Translations under genes and position numbers: made by a program
Notes under the pieces: model-generated
Databases searched by the model: none
Seen by the model: the letters and a program-made list of their open reading frames with translations, nothing else
Told to the model about the DNA's origin: nothing
From: Nematopogon swammerdamellus
Lineage: Eukaryota; Arthropoda; Insecta; Lepidoptera; Adelidae
Direction of reading: 5' to 3'
Length of the DNA: 64,000 nt
NCBI GenBank assembly: GCA_946902875.1
Contig: OX336340.1
Coordinates: 22,149,566-22,213,565, forward strand
Shown: piece after piece, positions 43,886-56,752 of the stretch
Layout: every line of letters begins with the position of its first letter
Numbering within the stretch: position 1 is the stretch's first letter

Positions 43886-44410
43886 TTTATTTGCGGGATG
43901 ACTCTGTATACGAATCTGAATAGCATTTTGATAAACCATATTACAATATCTTTACATTTATATATTTAAGAAGCACCTATTTTAGAAGACATGCAAACTT
44001 TGTAAAGAAATCTATTACTCGTAAAATATGGACTTTTGTCCACTACACCACACACTTTACTATTTTTAGTGTATTTAAAATCGAATTTTAGTTACTTCCA
44101 CGTAAAATTTCAGGTCTAGAAGAGGCTTGGATGTCGTGTTTAGGAGTAACGAACCGACAGACAGACGACTGACAGCACTCGCATTTTACAATAGTAAAGA
44201 TTGCAAAATAAATATGTTTGAACATAGATAACTATAGATAAATGCACCGCGAACAGTTTGACACGAACGTCTTACGACAAGCACAAGAAGTTAATGATTT
44301 GGCGAGCGTCGCAAAAACCGCGCGGCCGCCGCGCGCTATGCGTGGTCGCACGCGAGCTGGGTACATGTTACTTTTGCGACAATACTGCCCCCGCTGCTGC
44401 ACCCATTAAC
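43886..44410. other. Unassigned
   Basis: A short GC-rich patch (about 44300-44400) has an open frame without motifs. Nothing was recognised. Confidence 0.4.
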
Positions 44411-44451
44411 TTATACACCGTGTCCCAAAACTCAACGTCAAGCGGGAACCA

Positions 44452-44777
44452 GGGAGTAGGCCAGTTTATGACTACCCAGGGAAAAATAAGAAAAAAAAAA
44501 TCGGAGTCATTTATTTTTTTAGAAAAAAATTTAACTGATTTTTTTTTTGTAAAATTACAGGCTTTCTGGTTTTCTTTGGGATACTGATCAATAGCAGAGT
44601 TATTTAGGCTGCCAATACATTTTTTTTAACAATTATATTTGCAAATTTGTACTCGTAGTACCTAAAAATGTCAATTTTCAACTTTTCTCCAAAAATGCTC
44701 GTATCATAAAAAACAAATGACTCCGATATTTTTTCTTATTTTTACCTGGGTAGGTACTCATAAACTGGCCTACTCCC
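44452..44777. mobile_element. MITE with long inverted repeats, copy 2
   Basis: Same ends as 22469-22828 (GGGAGTAGGCCAGTTTATGA). Lacks the left half of the central hairpin found in copy 1. Confidence 0.75.
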
Positions 44778-46434
44778 TGATTGTTAAAAATCGTATAAGG
44801 TTTAGGGGGGGTAAAAAACATAAACCCCGAAAGACGATTTTGTATGGAGAAAGTTAACTTCCGTCTCGTCTATACAATATTTACGCAAACAGGTATTATC
44901 ACATGAAATTATAAATTAAATTGTAGACATAATTACAAGGAATTCTTGATCAGTACAACATCAAAAAGACCGTTGTCATTAAATTTTGCCGAACACTAAG
45001 TAGGTAGTGATGTACCTACTTGTAAATTTATATTTAATAATAAATATTTATATAACAAAAGATGTGAAGGATTATTTAATGAGGGTTGCCCACATTTGGC
45101 TTTTAAATAAAAATAAAATCCACATAATAAAGAGAGTAAAACTGCACGTTATAGAAGCACCTACGTTTTCGCTTACACAGATAATCAATGTTACCACTAT
45201 GTGTTTAGAATGGCGCTCGATTTGAAATCCGAATACGTCAAAGCAACATAAAACACCTGTTCATATTCGCAACTATTATACACAAATAACCATGAATCAC
45301 AGTAAAACTTTAAAATAATTCATATTATAACGTGGTACCTATAATAATTTATTTTGAGAATATATAGGCGAGAGATCGAAGGGCGGTAGAACTGCGGTAG
45401 TAATGAAGTAGATATAGATACGAGGGGTTCGGACCCTTCATTCTTAATTCTATAGAAATTAAATTTAACATGTTTAGAAGTTAACCCCAAAGCAGATACC
45501 ACAACGACGCCTGTGTAACTGGACACTAAACCTAATAAATGTTTTTTTTTTACTATTCAGTAATATAATTATCATTAAAATGTGCGAAGTGAGATAAGTA
45601 TCTGGTACGGACTGAATTTTTTTTTCTTTTGTAGTGTTTCTTCTTTAATTTTCGATGCTTCAATGTGTAGATGTGTCTATATAAAACAAAATAAAATAAG
45701 GCTTCCACATGATAAAAAAGTTTGATTGTAACGAAGAAATCATGTGAATTTCTGTAATTTCATGAGCCATAATGCAATTTTCATACCTATCAATTTGAAT
45801 ATTCTTATAATTTTTATTTTATTTTAAATTCTCACACTCATGGCCTTTTGCCTACTAGTTACTTAAATTTCATAATGTTCATCAACTCTCAAACATTCTA
45901 ATGTTGACTGGAAGAAACCTCTGTACGAGATAAGTCCGCCTTTACGCCTCATGTAAATTTTATATTGTGTTTGTTTCTGTTGTTTGTGTTGTGTTTTAAT
46001 GTTTTTTGGAGCAATAAATTATTTTCTATCTACATAAAAGTGTAAATTTCCACAAATTTGGAACAAACATTTAAATTTATTGTGTTTTCATAAAAATGTG
46101 TTTTGATAAAGTATAATCACGAAATGCACTTTTTATATTAGCTTTTCCGCTTCACTGAACTTGAACAAGGATTTGAAGATTAAAATCACATTTCACAACT
46201 TAAATATAGAGTAAATATATATACAAAAAAATCAGTGAGCAACGACTTTTTCACCACGAAATTTACACAACAAAATCGCTCAATTAATTAAAATTTTCCC
46301 GGAGCTCACTGTATTTCCATAGTAAAATTTAGTTTTGTACCTAATAATTTGATTAATTATAGAATAAGCGTCAAAATATGCGTAAATTATGTAACTCTAC
46401 CTATGTCTTTATCTACCTATAAAATAACTTTGTC
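44778..46434. other. AT-rich, with one LINE 3' end
   Basis: 45895-46035 (plus) is a LINE 3' end of the 12516-12640 type (TTGACTGGAAGAAACC...AAGTCCGCCTTTACG...GCAATAAAT). The rest has no recognised feature. Confidence 0.45.
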
Positions 46435-46435
46435 A

Positions 46436-46824
46436 GCCTCGATAGCTCAGTGGTGCAGACAGTCAAGTGTCGCTATTGAATGTTAAGCAACGCTGGGTGC
46501 GGTCAGTACTTGGATGGGTGACCGCTGACCGTTGGAGGCTGACCGAGGTTCGGATTCCTCGTAAAACTGTAGGTCCCTTCCCTCCTAATCTTACTTGGTG
46601 GTAGGGTTTAACCCACCCGGGTTGGTACCACCGCACTGAATGAAACGTCGGCGTCGGTCCAAACGGCTATGTAAATAGTTCGTGTTTTCCGACCAGTTCA
46701 GTGTAGCCAGCACGATCAAAGGGGGAAGCACTGACATGGCACCTAGTTCACCCTGTGTTATTGGCTGACATCGCGGACGTTGTAGGTGATGTAGCCAACC
46801 ATGTCAGTATCCATAAAAAAAAAA
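46436..46824 (+). mobile_element. 5S/tRNA-headed SINE, longest copy
   Basis: The head reads GATAGCTCAGTGGTGCAG (tRNA A-box-like). GTTAAGCAACGCTGGGTGCG and GTCAGTACTTGGATGGGTGA follow, matching the 5S rRNA internal control region. Then comes GAGGTTCGGATTCCTC, a tRNA B-box-like stem-loop. The rest is tail-1, ending CAGTATCCAT plus a ten-base A-run. Such a head would recruit RNA polymerase III. Partial or full relatives: 16458-16795, 57015-57275 (minus), 58329-58643 (minus), 58697-58978, 63129-63502 (minus). Confidence 0.85.
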
Positions 46825-46989
46825 CTGTTTTCAATCGAATGGTAAGATTAACCTAAGTAAGTATTATGGTATAATTGTCCAAATAACTTAATTTATAATT
46901 TAAATGGATATTGGTACATACCATACCCTAGTTTTATTTCGACATGCAAAGTATAAAACCCATTTAGTATTTCTCTGAAAATATATAAA

Positions 46990-47175
46990 TAGTTTTCGCG
47001 TTATTCATGTACTTTTTTATATTTCTTTTTTATGGTTAGCGCGCGACATGTGGCATCATTTCACCTACGAGTAGGTTTCTAACGATGCCCATGGAAATTC
47101 TGTGATGCACGGGGATTGCGAATGCCATGCCGGCCTGACAGGAGTCTTTTCACGCCCCTTTTGAAAACCCCCAGG
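46990..47175 (-). mobile_element. Jockey-like LINE 3' end fragment
   Basis: Contains TAGCGCGCGACATGTGGCAT, GATGCCCATGGAAATTC and the CGGCCTGACAGGAG block. On the minus strand it matches the ORF2 C-terminus seen at 59101-59600. Confidence 0.65.
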
Positions 47176-48100
47176 CTGTACTTGGAAAAATATCAGTGAT
47201 CAACGACTTTTTGACCACGAAATTAACACGACACAATCACACAATATTCATTTTCGGAAATGTCAATTTTTTTACCAATATTGAAGTAGATAAATTGGTT
47301 GCACATACCTACTTGCAGTAAGTAAGAATGTCGTTTTATTTCCGTTTTCAGTACGGAATCCAATCAATCAAGATCAGCTGGATCATTGATCAATATACGT
47401 TTCTGCGTTTGATCAATTCCATTTTTATGAAATGGGTAGAGTAAACGGTAGAGTAGGTAGTAACAGGTACTGTTACCGCGCACGTTCGTGGCTTCTGCGG
47501 ACGGAGGCCGATAGATCTTTAAACGATTATCCCTGTTTTGTCTTCCTACTTCAACCGCGAAATAAAACCTTATTAGATCAATAATTTAATGTCATAAATA
47601 AAAAAGAGGTTTCGTAAATGTCGTTAGGTACTTTCAGAGATTGATTCACAACACTACACATTCCATTCTCGCTTTCTTGCCGGAGGCCACGAACGTACGC
47701 GCTGACTGTACCTATCTTTTATGTTTTAGGAACAACATACCTAAACTTATCTTCTCCTATCCTCTTCTATCAGAATTCGTTTTCCAAATCAAATTCAAAG
47801 CTACTGAAGATATATTTTAAAAATTTACCCTGACATATTGAGGTACTTACATATCTAATTAATGAAGGATTTCAGCAATAAAATGACCGTTTCTCATTTT
47901 GAAATTTCTATAAAGAATTTTTTAATATATATCATATAGGTAGGTACATTATTTTTATATAGAAAAAATACCTATTTTTACAAATATTAAGTACCAAGGT
48001 TGGCCACAAATACATACGAAAACGAAAAAACAACAAAACAATTAAAAACAGGAATAAAACCATATTTTGGCATCGTGTCTGCATTCCTTTTGATAATGAT
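47176..48100. other. AT-rich DNA downstream of the POU gene
   Basis: No gene or recognised repeat. An AATAAA on the minus strand near 47335 is one candidate distal poly(A) signal for the POU gene, but nothing ties it to that transcript. Confidence 0.4.
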
Positions 48101-50049
48101 TTAATAAATTATGTGTCGGACCTACGTTTCTCTGACAAGGTTAGACGTGGGACGAAAAAACTTCTACCTACTCATCCCTCGCGGCGGCGGAGGCGACGCG
48201 GGCGCAGCATCCCCCCCGCCGCCCCGCCTCCACCGCTCCGCGCAATCTTACTACCCATACACAACTTACAAACATTTTAACAATTTAGAGAACATCACCT
48301 CGCCAGCAGACGAACATATCTTAATATGATAAACACAGGCAATAAATTAACACCAAAAGATGAATCAAGGCAAAAACACTGAGAAAAGAGTGAGGGAGCC
48401 GAGCGGCGGAGTCCTAGCCTAGCCAGACAGATCGGGCGTTACCGCCCCGTCGGACCGCGCCGCTCGGCGTCAAAACTAATATCTATAATCATTAATCGCG
48501 GAGAAAGCAAAAAGAAACGAACACGACCACTTTAAGATTAAGAGGGATTATAACACTAAAATAAAAATTGCACCTATTGACTCACTCGTACTCCCTTTAC
48601 AAAACAAAGCTTTGTCCCGATTCATATTTTCTTTCTCCCTAACAATAAATGTATAGTAATAGCAACAATTTAAATTTATCCACACCGTCCCAGACTCCCG
48701 CGGGCACGTCACGTCGGGACATTAATTTATAATATCTATAAATAAATTCGATGAAATCGTCCTTCATATTTCATAAGGGCGCTCCGGCACGCACCACTAT
48801 CCGGCTCGGAGGGCGGACCGACGCGGCGCGCGGCGGTGCGGCCGCGCGCCGCGCCAGCCACTCGGCCGCCGACACACAAGAGCAAAACAATCGGAGGGAA
48901 GTTAAAATGTCATCGTACTCACCGGGCTGAGTAAACACGGACTGACCCGCGCGCGCCCGCGCCCGCCGCCCCGCGCTCTTCGTGCGCGTTCCTCTCGTGT
49001 CCACTTTACTTATTTGTGACAATTTAGCACGTTCTTTACGCATACGATTTAGATTTGGCCGATTGCTTCTAATGCTCTCGTTCTTCTGTCGTGCCGATAA
49101 CGTTTTAATTCGATTAGACGAGCTCCGCCGAGAGTGCGGAGGGAGATGCGTGCCGGGCGCGCCGGCGGCGGTCGCTCTTGCGTTTTGTATCGTGTTACTG
49201 TAAGCTCTTAGTGGTGAATTAGACTATCTAGCTAAACAATATGGTGTACAGCTACTCGTACGGTGTATGCAATATCAACAACGCTCACTCCGACGACTGT
49301 ACAATATTCGGCAGTCATTCTGTATATAGGTATATCACTTTAGGCGATCATCACAACCGGCGCCGCGGCGCGACGCCTCCCCGCTCCGCTTGTGATCTGA
49401 TCTCGCACTGTTTCGATACATTTTTATACAATTAATGATAATTAGACTTTGGTTCGACTATTTTCGTTGTTTTGACTGATTGCGCTCCGGTGTGGCGAGC
49501 GGGCGCCGCGTCGCCGCGCCGGGAGGTGAGCCGGTCTACGGAAGCTACTTTAGATCGTCGGCGAAACAAAACTTTAGAAAATATAAAACGATTACTGGCT
49601 TCGATCTTAATAATTACTCACATAATTAATGACTTCACACGGACGCGGCCGTCCGTCGCATACAAAAATTATAATAAACAACTTAAACTTATTAACGTTT
49701 TGGTTCTCGTTCTAAGTCGGCTCCTAGTATGTACACACTGGTCTCCGCGACCCCTACTCCATAATATAACCATTTTAAAACTTAAATACATTATCAACAT
49801 TCGCGCGGCGGTCGAGCGCGGGCGGCGCGCGGCGCGACCGCGTCGCTCACTGTCCACCACCGCCGCCGCCTCCACCGGCTATGTACAACCTATTTACAAG
49901 CACTGAATCGTCCTGTGAGCGTCCGTGCTGGCCGAGGTCCCGACCTCGCTGGGCCCGCGCCCGTCCCGCCCGCCCGCCTAGTGGTTGTGGTCGTCCACGT
50001 GCGGCGAGTAGAAGTGGCGGTGCTGGTGCGGAGCCCAGGGGGCGAACTG
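48101..50049 (-). other. GC-rich 3' flank / probable 3' UTR region of the POU gene
   Basis: GC-rich patches (48170-48250, 48400-48475, 48780-49000, 49140-49200, 49355-49550, 49800-50049) alternate with AT-rich ones. No convincing coding frame. Being directly downstream of the minus-strand stop, part is likely 3' UTR. I cannot place its end: an ATTAAA on the minus strand near 49105 is a candidate signal. Confidence 0.45.
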
Positions 50050-51219
50050 TTAGTGCGCGGCGAGCTGGTGCGCGGGCAGCTGGTGCGCGTGCGCCGGCGG
50101 CGAGAGCCCCGGCGGCGAGTGCGAGTGCTGGAGCGGCGAGCCGTGCATGTCGCCGTGCCCGCCGTAGTGGCCCATGTGCGGACCCACGCCCTCCATCATC
50201 TCGCCGCCGAGCGTGTTGGGCGGCGTCATGCGCTTCTCCTTCTGCCTCCGGTTGCAGAACCACACGCGCACCACCTCCTTCTCCAGCTGCAGGCTGTCCG
50301 CCAGCGACGTGATCTCCTGCGCCGACGGCTTCGGCTGCTTGTGGAAGTGCTGCTCCAGCGCGCCCTTCACCGACACCTCGATGCTGGTGCGCTTCTTGCG
50401 CTTGCGGCCCTGCGCCGCGATCTTGTCGATGCTGGTCGGGCTGCCGGTGGTCGAATCGGCCTCCTCGAGCCACTTCTGCAGCAGCGGCTTCAGCTTGCAC
50501 ATGTTCTTGAAGCTCAGCTGCAGCGCCTCGAAGCGGCAGATAGTGGTCTGCGAGAAGACGTTGCCGTAGAGCGTGCCGAGCGCGAGGCCCACGTCGGCCT
50601 GCGTGAAGCCGAGCTTGATGCGCCGCTGCTTGAACTGTTTGGCGAAGGCCTCGAGGTCGTCGGAGGTGGGCGTGTCCTCCTCGGGCGCGTCGCGCTCGTG
50701 CAGCCCGGGGCCGTGCAGGCCGGGCGAGCCCTGCATGTCGCGCAGCGCGTGCAGGCCGGCCGCGTGGTGCTGCGGGTGGTGCAGCATGCTGTTGACCGGG
50801 TGGTACTGGAGCGGCGAGCCGCCGCCAGCGCCGTAGTGCGGCGACACGACCGGCGCGTGCCAGCCGTGGTGGTGGTGCGGGTGCGGCGTGGCGTGCGGGC
50901 TCGCCGGCAGCCCCTGCGCCGCCTGCAGGTGGCGCGCCGTGTGGTGCTCGTGCGGGGGCGGCGGCTTCACGTCGGCGTGGTGGTGCGCGTGGTGCGCGTG
51001 GTGCGGGTGGTGGTGCACCGCCCACGGGTCCGCCGGCGGCAGCGACGCCCACGGGTTGGCGGCGAGCACGGGCGCGCCGGGCGAGGGCGAGCCGCCCGCC
51101 TGCAGGTGGTGCTGGTACTTCATGTCGGCCGGCTCGGCGGAGCGCGGGCTGGCCGCGTGGTAGCCGGCCAGGTTTCCCAGCGCGTCCAACTCGCCCGCCA
51201 TGTACGTGGTGGCCGCCAT
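50050..51219 (-). CDS. vvl: Class III POU-homeodomain transcription factor
   Basis: A 389-residue nuclear DNA-binding regulator, intronless. The N-terminus [20 protein letters not shown] is that of silkworm POU-M1/SGF-3, which regulates silk-gland genes; Drosophila vvl acts in trachea, nervous system and hormone pathways. The N-terminal half has histidine-rich runs (69-81, 112-121). The POU-specific domain spans about 182-256, a short linker follows, and the homeodomain is about 272-332 with the recognition helix [11 protein letters not shown] (320-330). The C-terminal tail is His/Pro/Gly-rich. The ATG at 51217-51219 has a strong context (GCCATGG) and matches the family start. The frame stays open 55 codons further upstream, which I take as 5' UTR. 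Strongly GC-rich relative to flanks. The orthology name is from memory. Confidence 0.96.
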   Translation of the reverse strand: MAATTYMAGELDALGNLAGYHAASPRSAEPADMKYQHHLQAGGSPSPGAPVLAANPWASLPPADPWAVHHHPHHAHHAHHHADVKPPPPHEHHTARHLQAAQGLPASPHATPHPHHHHGWHAPVVSPHYGAGGGSPLQYHPVNSMLHHPQHHAAGLHALRDMQGSPGLHGPGLHERDAPEEDTPTSDDLEAFAKQFKQRRIKLGFTQADVGLALGTLYGNVFSQTTICRFEALQLSFKNMCKLKPLLQKWLEEADSTTGSPTSIDKIAAQGRKRKKRTSIEVSVKGALEQHFHKQPKPSAQEITSLADSLQLEKEVVRVWFCNRRQKEKRMTPPNTLGGEMMEGVGPHMGHYGGHGDMHGSPLQHSHSPPGLSPPAHAHQLPAHQLAAH

Positions 51220-51830
51220 GGCGCCGTAACGCAGGTCCACGGTGGACGGCGTTTTGTCGGCTCGAAGGCTCTCGAGCCTTCCACTCGCGAGGGGAAACTG
51301 TGCGCCGGCGCGGGGCGATTGCGAGGCGTCCTGCCTAAGGTCGGTCACATCACCGGTGTCGCGACGCGGTGCGCGCACTGTCATGCGCCGTGTACGCGCT
51401 GCGGAGGCAAACTGAGCGGCGGAGCGCGGCCGAGCGAGCGGCCGAGCGGCGGCGCTCCCCCCTCCCGGCCGGAGGGGCGGCTCGCTATTGGGTGTCGGGG
51501 CGCGTGACGCTCGCTATTGGGCGGCGGCGGCCCCGCCCCCGGCGCGCCGATTTGTTTGCGACGCTGCCGCCACTAATGACGATGTAATTACCGGGTGGAC
51601 AAGTCGCGGCAATCTGCGCGCCGCCGCCGCGCCGCCGCGCCGCCGGGCAACACAGCAGCGCCTACGGAGCCTCCGTCCCGTCGGTACGTACACACCTGAC
51701 TGACATGACACCCGCCCGCATGCTGTGCGCGCTGACTCCGCACGAAAAATCTAAACACTGCCCGCACCACATCCCTAACACCTATTTACGCCTATCAAAC
51801 TAATGACGCCGCCGTGTGCCGCCGTGCTAA
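51220..51830 (-). promoter_or_regulatory. CpG-rich 5' flank of the POU gene
   Basis: The GC-rich region continues about 500 bp upstream of the ATG and ends sharply near 51780. A homeodomain-type site cluster (CACTAATGAC then GTAATTAC, 51571-51590) stands in the GC-rich DNA. I see no clear TATA box; the transcription start is not placed. Confidence 0.5.
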
Positions 51831-53668
51831 TAACAAAATGAAGTTTCTTCACTTTTGTGTTTGCTTTCTGTCTGGTGTGACAGGTACCTACATAAATAAT
51901 ATAGCTACTTACTACCACTAATATTTAGTTTTAATATTTAGGTAATCAATAATCATATTACCTACTATCATATCATATCATATACTGTATTTTTATTACC
52001 TCATTACTCCATAGGTATGCTAATTTCCCTTTCGGCTCAATTTGACTCTAACTAGAATCCTATAAGATCGTTTCTTAGTCGAATTCGACATCTACTGACA
52101 AATTATATTCCTTACACCACCAAACCAATAAGCGGCTACGTTAATACATATGTACCTACCTACCTTGCTATAGTTATACCTACTTATAGTAAGCTATACC
52201 TAATCTATTTATTTTATTTTATTTATTTTTACATAGGTTCTTTAACTTAGTAGGTATAGGTCTTGCGTACTCACATTGTTCATGCTGCTTTTGCATACAT
52301 TGTCAACGTATCCATAGAAGCAAAGTGTACCTACATAGGTGCCTAGGTATTCTTACTTTTATTTTGTGACACATAATTATAGGCAAATTACCTAGGTACA
52401 CCATAGTTACCTACCATAAATTATCTAAGTTATTTTTATTCTGTGACAATAACAAGTAGGTACATAGGTAATAAATTAAAACATTAACTCTATAATACAT
52501 GAACACCAAATTAATTTTAGATTTAAATTTGATAGGTAGTTTTAGTTTATATTTTATTTTGTAAATTAAATTTATTTCAATTCTCTTAAATAAATGTTAA
52601 TTATTACCTACATACCTACTTACTTATTATTTTAATATATCCTTACCTAGTAAGTAAATATTTCAATATTTATGTGCTATTTCAATACAGTTGACCTACT
52701 GGAGGTCCGTTCGTTGAGTCTAGCGCCATCCGTTGTCGGATAGTGAAACTAACAATCGCTTGCCTTATAAAACCACACAATAAATGTTTTATATAAAATT
52801 ATTTCCGCCTAAACCTTAAGGGAGCTTTTAACGCTGTACCCACTTAAACTATTTTTTGATTTGTTATTTACATTTAGAAAATTATATTTTGTAGGTAACC
52901 TACTTCATTATAAATCGGATTTTGAGTTGAAAAAGACAACATCAAATTAAGTATTTTTAAAAGGGCCTCTTTTATTCCATGTGTGTACAGAATTTATATG
53001 CCGGTTAACTTATGTCAACTGTATGAGAAAAGTGATAGGGCTAAATTGTTACGTAGACAATACTACCTACTTACATACATTTTTTTCATTTAATATAATT
53101 AGCGTATTTAAAAGTAAATAAGTAGGTAGTTGTGTTAGTAGTAGTAAGTAGAGACTTTAAGTTCCATACAATTTAATTTTTTATTTTGTTTTTATATTCA
53201 TTGTACTATTATTGATTTTCATATTTAAAATAAATAAATTCTCTAACAAAAATAATTCCTTTATTTTCATTAAATATAAAAAGTAATACTAATAATTAAA
53301 GAATTAAAACTTACCTACCAAACATTAAAATAACTAACAAAATGTATTTATTATTTAATTTTAATACACCTTCTTACCTGAATAATTTCAACTAAGTTGT
53401 ATTCAACCTATATTATGTGTGTGTTCAGTTTATTTTTGATCATGTAGAGAATTAACCACTATAGCTATGTAAACAGTAAACCGTACCTAGACTATATTGA
53501 ATTTGTATGGTTTCAATCATCGAAGGAAGGACCCCCACCTGACTTGCAGGGTTAACTTAACTTAGTGTTAAAAATTGTCCAGGAAAATACTCTCTTTGGG
53601 TTAGAAGTAAACTTTTTATCGTCAAGGTCTCATATAAATGACAATTATCCAAACTTTGTAAGTATGTG
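51831..53668. other. Repeat-poor AT-rich DNA upstream of the POU gene
   Basis: No gene and no recognised mobile element; many short TAGGTACCTA-like words. Enhancers of the POU gene could lie here, but none is identified. Confidence 0.45.
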
Positions 53669-53670
53669 TA

Positions 53671-53848
53671 CACTTCCCGTCAGAAAATAGGTAATGCGTG
53701 TCGAGCTTTAGAAAGAGACCATCCGGTTGTAGAGCGTCGTCCCTGTCGCACGAACTCGCGCGTCTCTGTGTGCGACAGGGATGGCGCTCTACAAGCGGAT
53801 TGTCTTTTTCTAAAGCTACGACACGCATTATTTGCTACCGGCAACTAT
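53671..53848. mobile_element. Hairpin MITE, copy 3
   Basis: CACTTCCCGTCAGAAAATAG start preceded by TA. Both arms are present and enclose a GCGCGTCTC loop region. Right end CTACCGGCAACTA. Same family as 23704-23871. Confidence 0.75.
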
Positions 53849-55450
53849 AGTGCGTACGAGTATCATCCGACGGGCTATTGATCATCAGTCACAGCCAACC
53901 CCCTGCTAGTTCTTAATAGGTATATAAATATATACTTACTCACATAAATACAAAGTGTATTCTATCTAAGTGATCTAATTCTAATACATAATAAATACAA
54001 AACAATGATTTGGAATTTTACTCAAAAACGTATTTCTCTACCCTTCGGCTTCGATCGATCGAGCGATCACTACAAAACCATTTGGTATGGGATAAACAGT
54101 TTTCATTGTATCCACTTTTCAACTCAAGATGTACATATTCTCTCTATGAAAATATGTTTATAAAAAATGTAACCATATGTTAATAACAAAAAGACGAGAG
54201 TTGTCGCGGGACACCCGGTTGAAACGAAGTTCCTTTCGCTATATATTATGTATTAAATAACAGGTACAATGAAATAAATTAACATCGTTTGAGAATAATT
54301 AAATGAGAAATATAAAAAATAAATGACGTCTGTACTGCAGTACCTATCTATACACACATCCGTGCTTTACTACTTAATACATTGCCACTAACTATTCTTG
54401 TTCGCCTGCATAATATGCAGAGAAGTAATAATATTATACTTTTCCCACATCCCAAAGGTTAGTCAGAATAGAATGCCTCACGGCATTAAGCTTGCCTATT
54501 GTGCCTAATTTGTATAAATTGGTGTTCAATAAAGAATGTACACCCAGATTTTTTAATATAAATGTTGACACAAAGTAAAATGTTTATCATACGCCAATCA
54601 GTTTTAAATCAATTATTCAATTACTTTAGTATGTATGGGTGCCGAGACGAATGGTGGGAAATCCATTATCATCGAGTTCAGATTACACTAATTATTGGAA
54701 TATTAATTACACAATTATTAAAACTAAATAGTTTCATTATTTTGTCATAAAACAATGGATCGACTTACTTATCACGATAACTTTTTAATTTAAAACTATT
54801 ACAAAATATTTAGCGCTCATCCCGTCATAAATTATTCGCAAGTGAAGCTTAAATATCCAAATAACCCCATCTATTGTCGAATAGCGGAACCATTTCCTCG
54901 CTTTTAGTCACCCTCCTCGGTAGGGGTGCAAAGGGGTTCCTGTCTGAGCAAACACACCAACACATTCACATTTTGTCGCAAGAAGTGTACTCTAAATTCT
55001 CTATTTTAAAATTTCAACTTTAGCTTTAACAAAATAAGATCGAATTTTGATTGGTACGAAATACAGCTGTGTTTCCTAACAAGCTAGAAACTGTTGTATC
55101 GGCTACAAATATACTGGAATAATATTGGAATTTATTTAGTTCTAACTAAACAAGGGTCGCTCCCGCAAACAGATTAGTAGCTTTAATAAAACACAGGACA
55201 TATAAAGGGCGGGTTTTTATTGTTTTTCTTTCATACGAGCAAACTTTGGCTGAAAGGGTAGGTGCTTTGCTCATTTAAATGTTTTTCCACGCTCCAACGT
55301 TTATAAGTATAGAACGGTTCGACAAGTAAGTGAAAACACTTTGCCCTATAGCTATATCTATGCTTACAGTACCTACGTATTAATATAAATATGTTTCTCC
55401 TTTCATACGTTTTCTGTTTCTATAAAAATATTTATTGTATTTTATTGTAT
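53849..55450. other. AT-rich, with a LINE 3' end
   Basis: 54372-54543 is a LINE 3' end (CATTGCCACTAACTATTCTT ... GTGTTCAATAAAGAATG), the same as 16150-16300 but with a short insertion near 54410-54440. No other feature is recognised. Confidence 0.5.
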
Positions 55451-55671
55451 ACAAGCTGTGCCCGCGGCTCCGCCCGCTCTCATATTTCACTTCACTGCTA
55501 ACCTCATAAGCTATTTAGCGTGATAGTAAGTAGTCTATAGTTGATGGGAAGAATCAACCTATCCGTAGACTTTTGTTTTATTAAAATCGGTTCAGTGGTT
55601 CTCGAGTTATAAGCGGACAGACAGACACTCAGACAGACAGAAAGCAGACGTTGGATTTTATTATAGGTAAG
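55451..55671 (+). mobile_element. Short lepidopteran repeat, copy 2 of 13436-13665
   Basis: ACAAGCTGTGCCCGCGGCTC start and TTGGATTTTATTATAGG end. The interior GACAGACACTCAGACAGACA tract is shorter than in copy 1. Confidence 0.75.
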
Positions 55672-56752
55672 GATATTTATTGCACTCAAATAGAATATGG
55701 GCAAAAGGTTAAATAATAAAGGCATTCATGCCTCTAGGCATTTTCCAACAGAATAACTTTTGGGTTTGAAATTGATATTTTATGATAACTGCTAGGTGAG
55801 TGGCGGAAGGAAAGAGATATTATAAGTATTATGATATTATAATGCATAAAAAGCACGTCTTTTATTCTTAAGTACAGTAGGGCTCGTGCAAAACAAATAA
55901 ACATCGTCGCTTATGTCGTTGAATAACCAATAACCAGCACGCCAGAAAAATGCAGTGCATCACTTTGTCAGCAGTTTATATTTCCACACAACCAATCATA
56001 GAGGTAGAGAATATTTTAAGTGCGTGTTAGTCTTAATTCCGCCCAACACAATAATTATTATTGATTAATTAATTTGTTATCATCTTTATCTCAATAAAAC
56101 TCGAACACATTTGTCTAATCTCTGTGAATATAAATGTGAGCTAACACTCTATCAAAAAAAAAAATTTAGTCGTACTATTCAGAGCAACCTCGAGCGATGC
56201 GCCGTCAATTTCTACCAAATTAATCAAGCTAATTCCATTAGGCGGCCGAAATTAAATGCGCGAATTATGATAATGCACCGGTGCGCGATACTATACTTCA
56301 TGTTTTAATCAATTTTCTTAACTTTAAAGTGAATCCAAAAAGCTGCCTATTTATTTACACGTGTTTTAAATTTTTTTTATTTGCCTTTCTCACGTATAAA
56401 TTTATTATAATTCGTAAGAGGTATTTGCCGCTGATTTAAAGATTTGATATAAACCACTATCCCATAGATTAATCTAGTTTTAAGCGTCTACAAATATGCA
56501 ATAACTATTAAATCTGCTAAAACAAATTAATTAAAATTATTTTGACACTTAAGTGATAACTCGTCGTCTAGAATTAAGTGCCTAACTAACATGTTAGCTA
56601 AAATTAATATCAAATGAAAAATGCAATTAAAATATTTTGATAGTAAAGTGACAGATTAAATAATGTAGAGTATCTTTGCTTCCAAAGTAAACGACGACTA
56701 AACTTCCAGCCTTCGCTTAGCTAAACGACCTTATATCTGGTTGGTTATTTTT
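55672..56752. other. Unassigned AT-rich stretch
   Basis: No gene or repeat family recognised. Confidence 0.4.

Noticed and set aside
46436..46560. A functional tRNA or 5S rRNA gene at the SINE heads
   Set aside because: No acceptor stem or complete cloverleaf/5S fold is present, and the heads are always followed by the dispersed tail-1 body and an A-run.
48771..49043. GC-rich minus-strand frame of 90 codons downstream of the POU gene
   Set aside because: Low-complexity arginine/alanine composition, no motifs, and position in the probable 3' UTR/flank.
49915..51507. A 530-codon plus-strand open frame over the POU gene, and a 401-codon minus-strand frame at 49847-51052
   Set aside because: Both are arginine/alanine-rich shadows that follow from the GC-rich third positions of the POU coding frame; neither has domain motifs.
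53622..53881. Open frames on both strands over the hairpin MITE
   Set aside because: They arise from the self-complementary arms (both strands read similar peptides) and are not conserved as proteins among copies.
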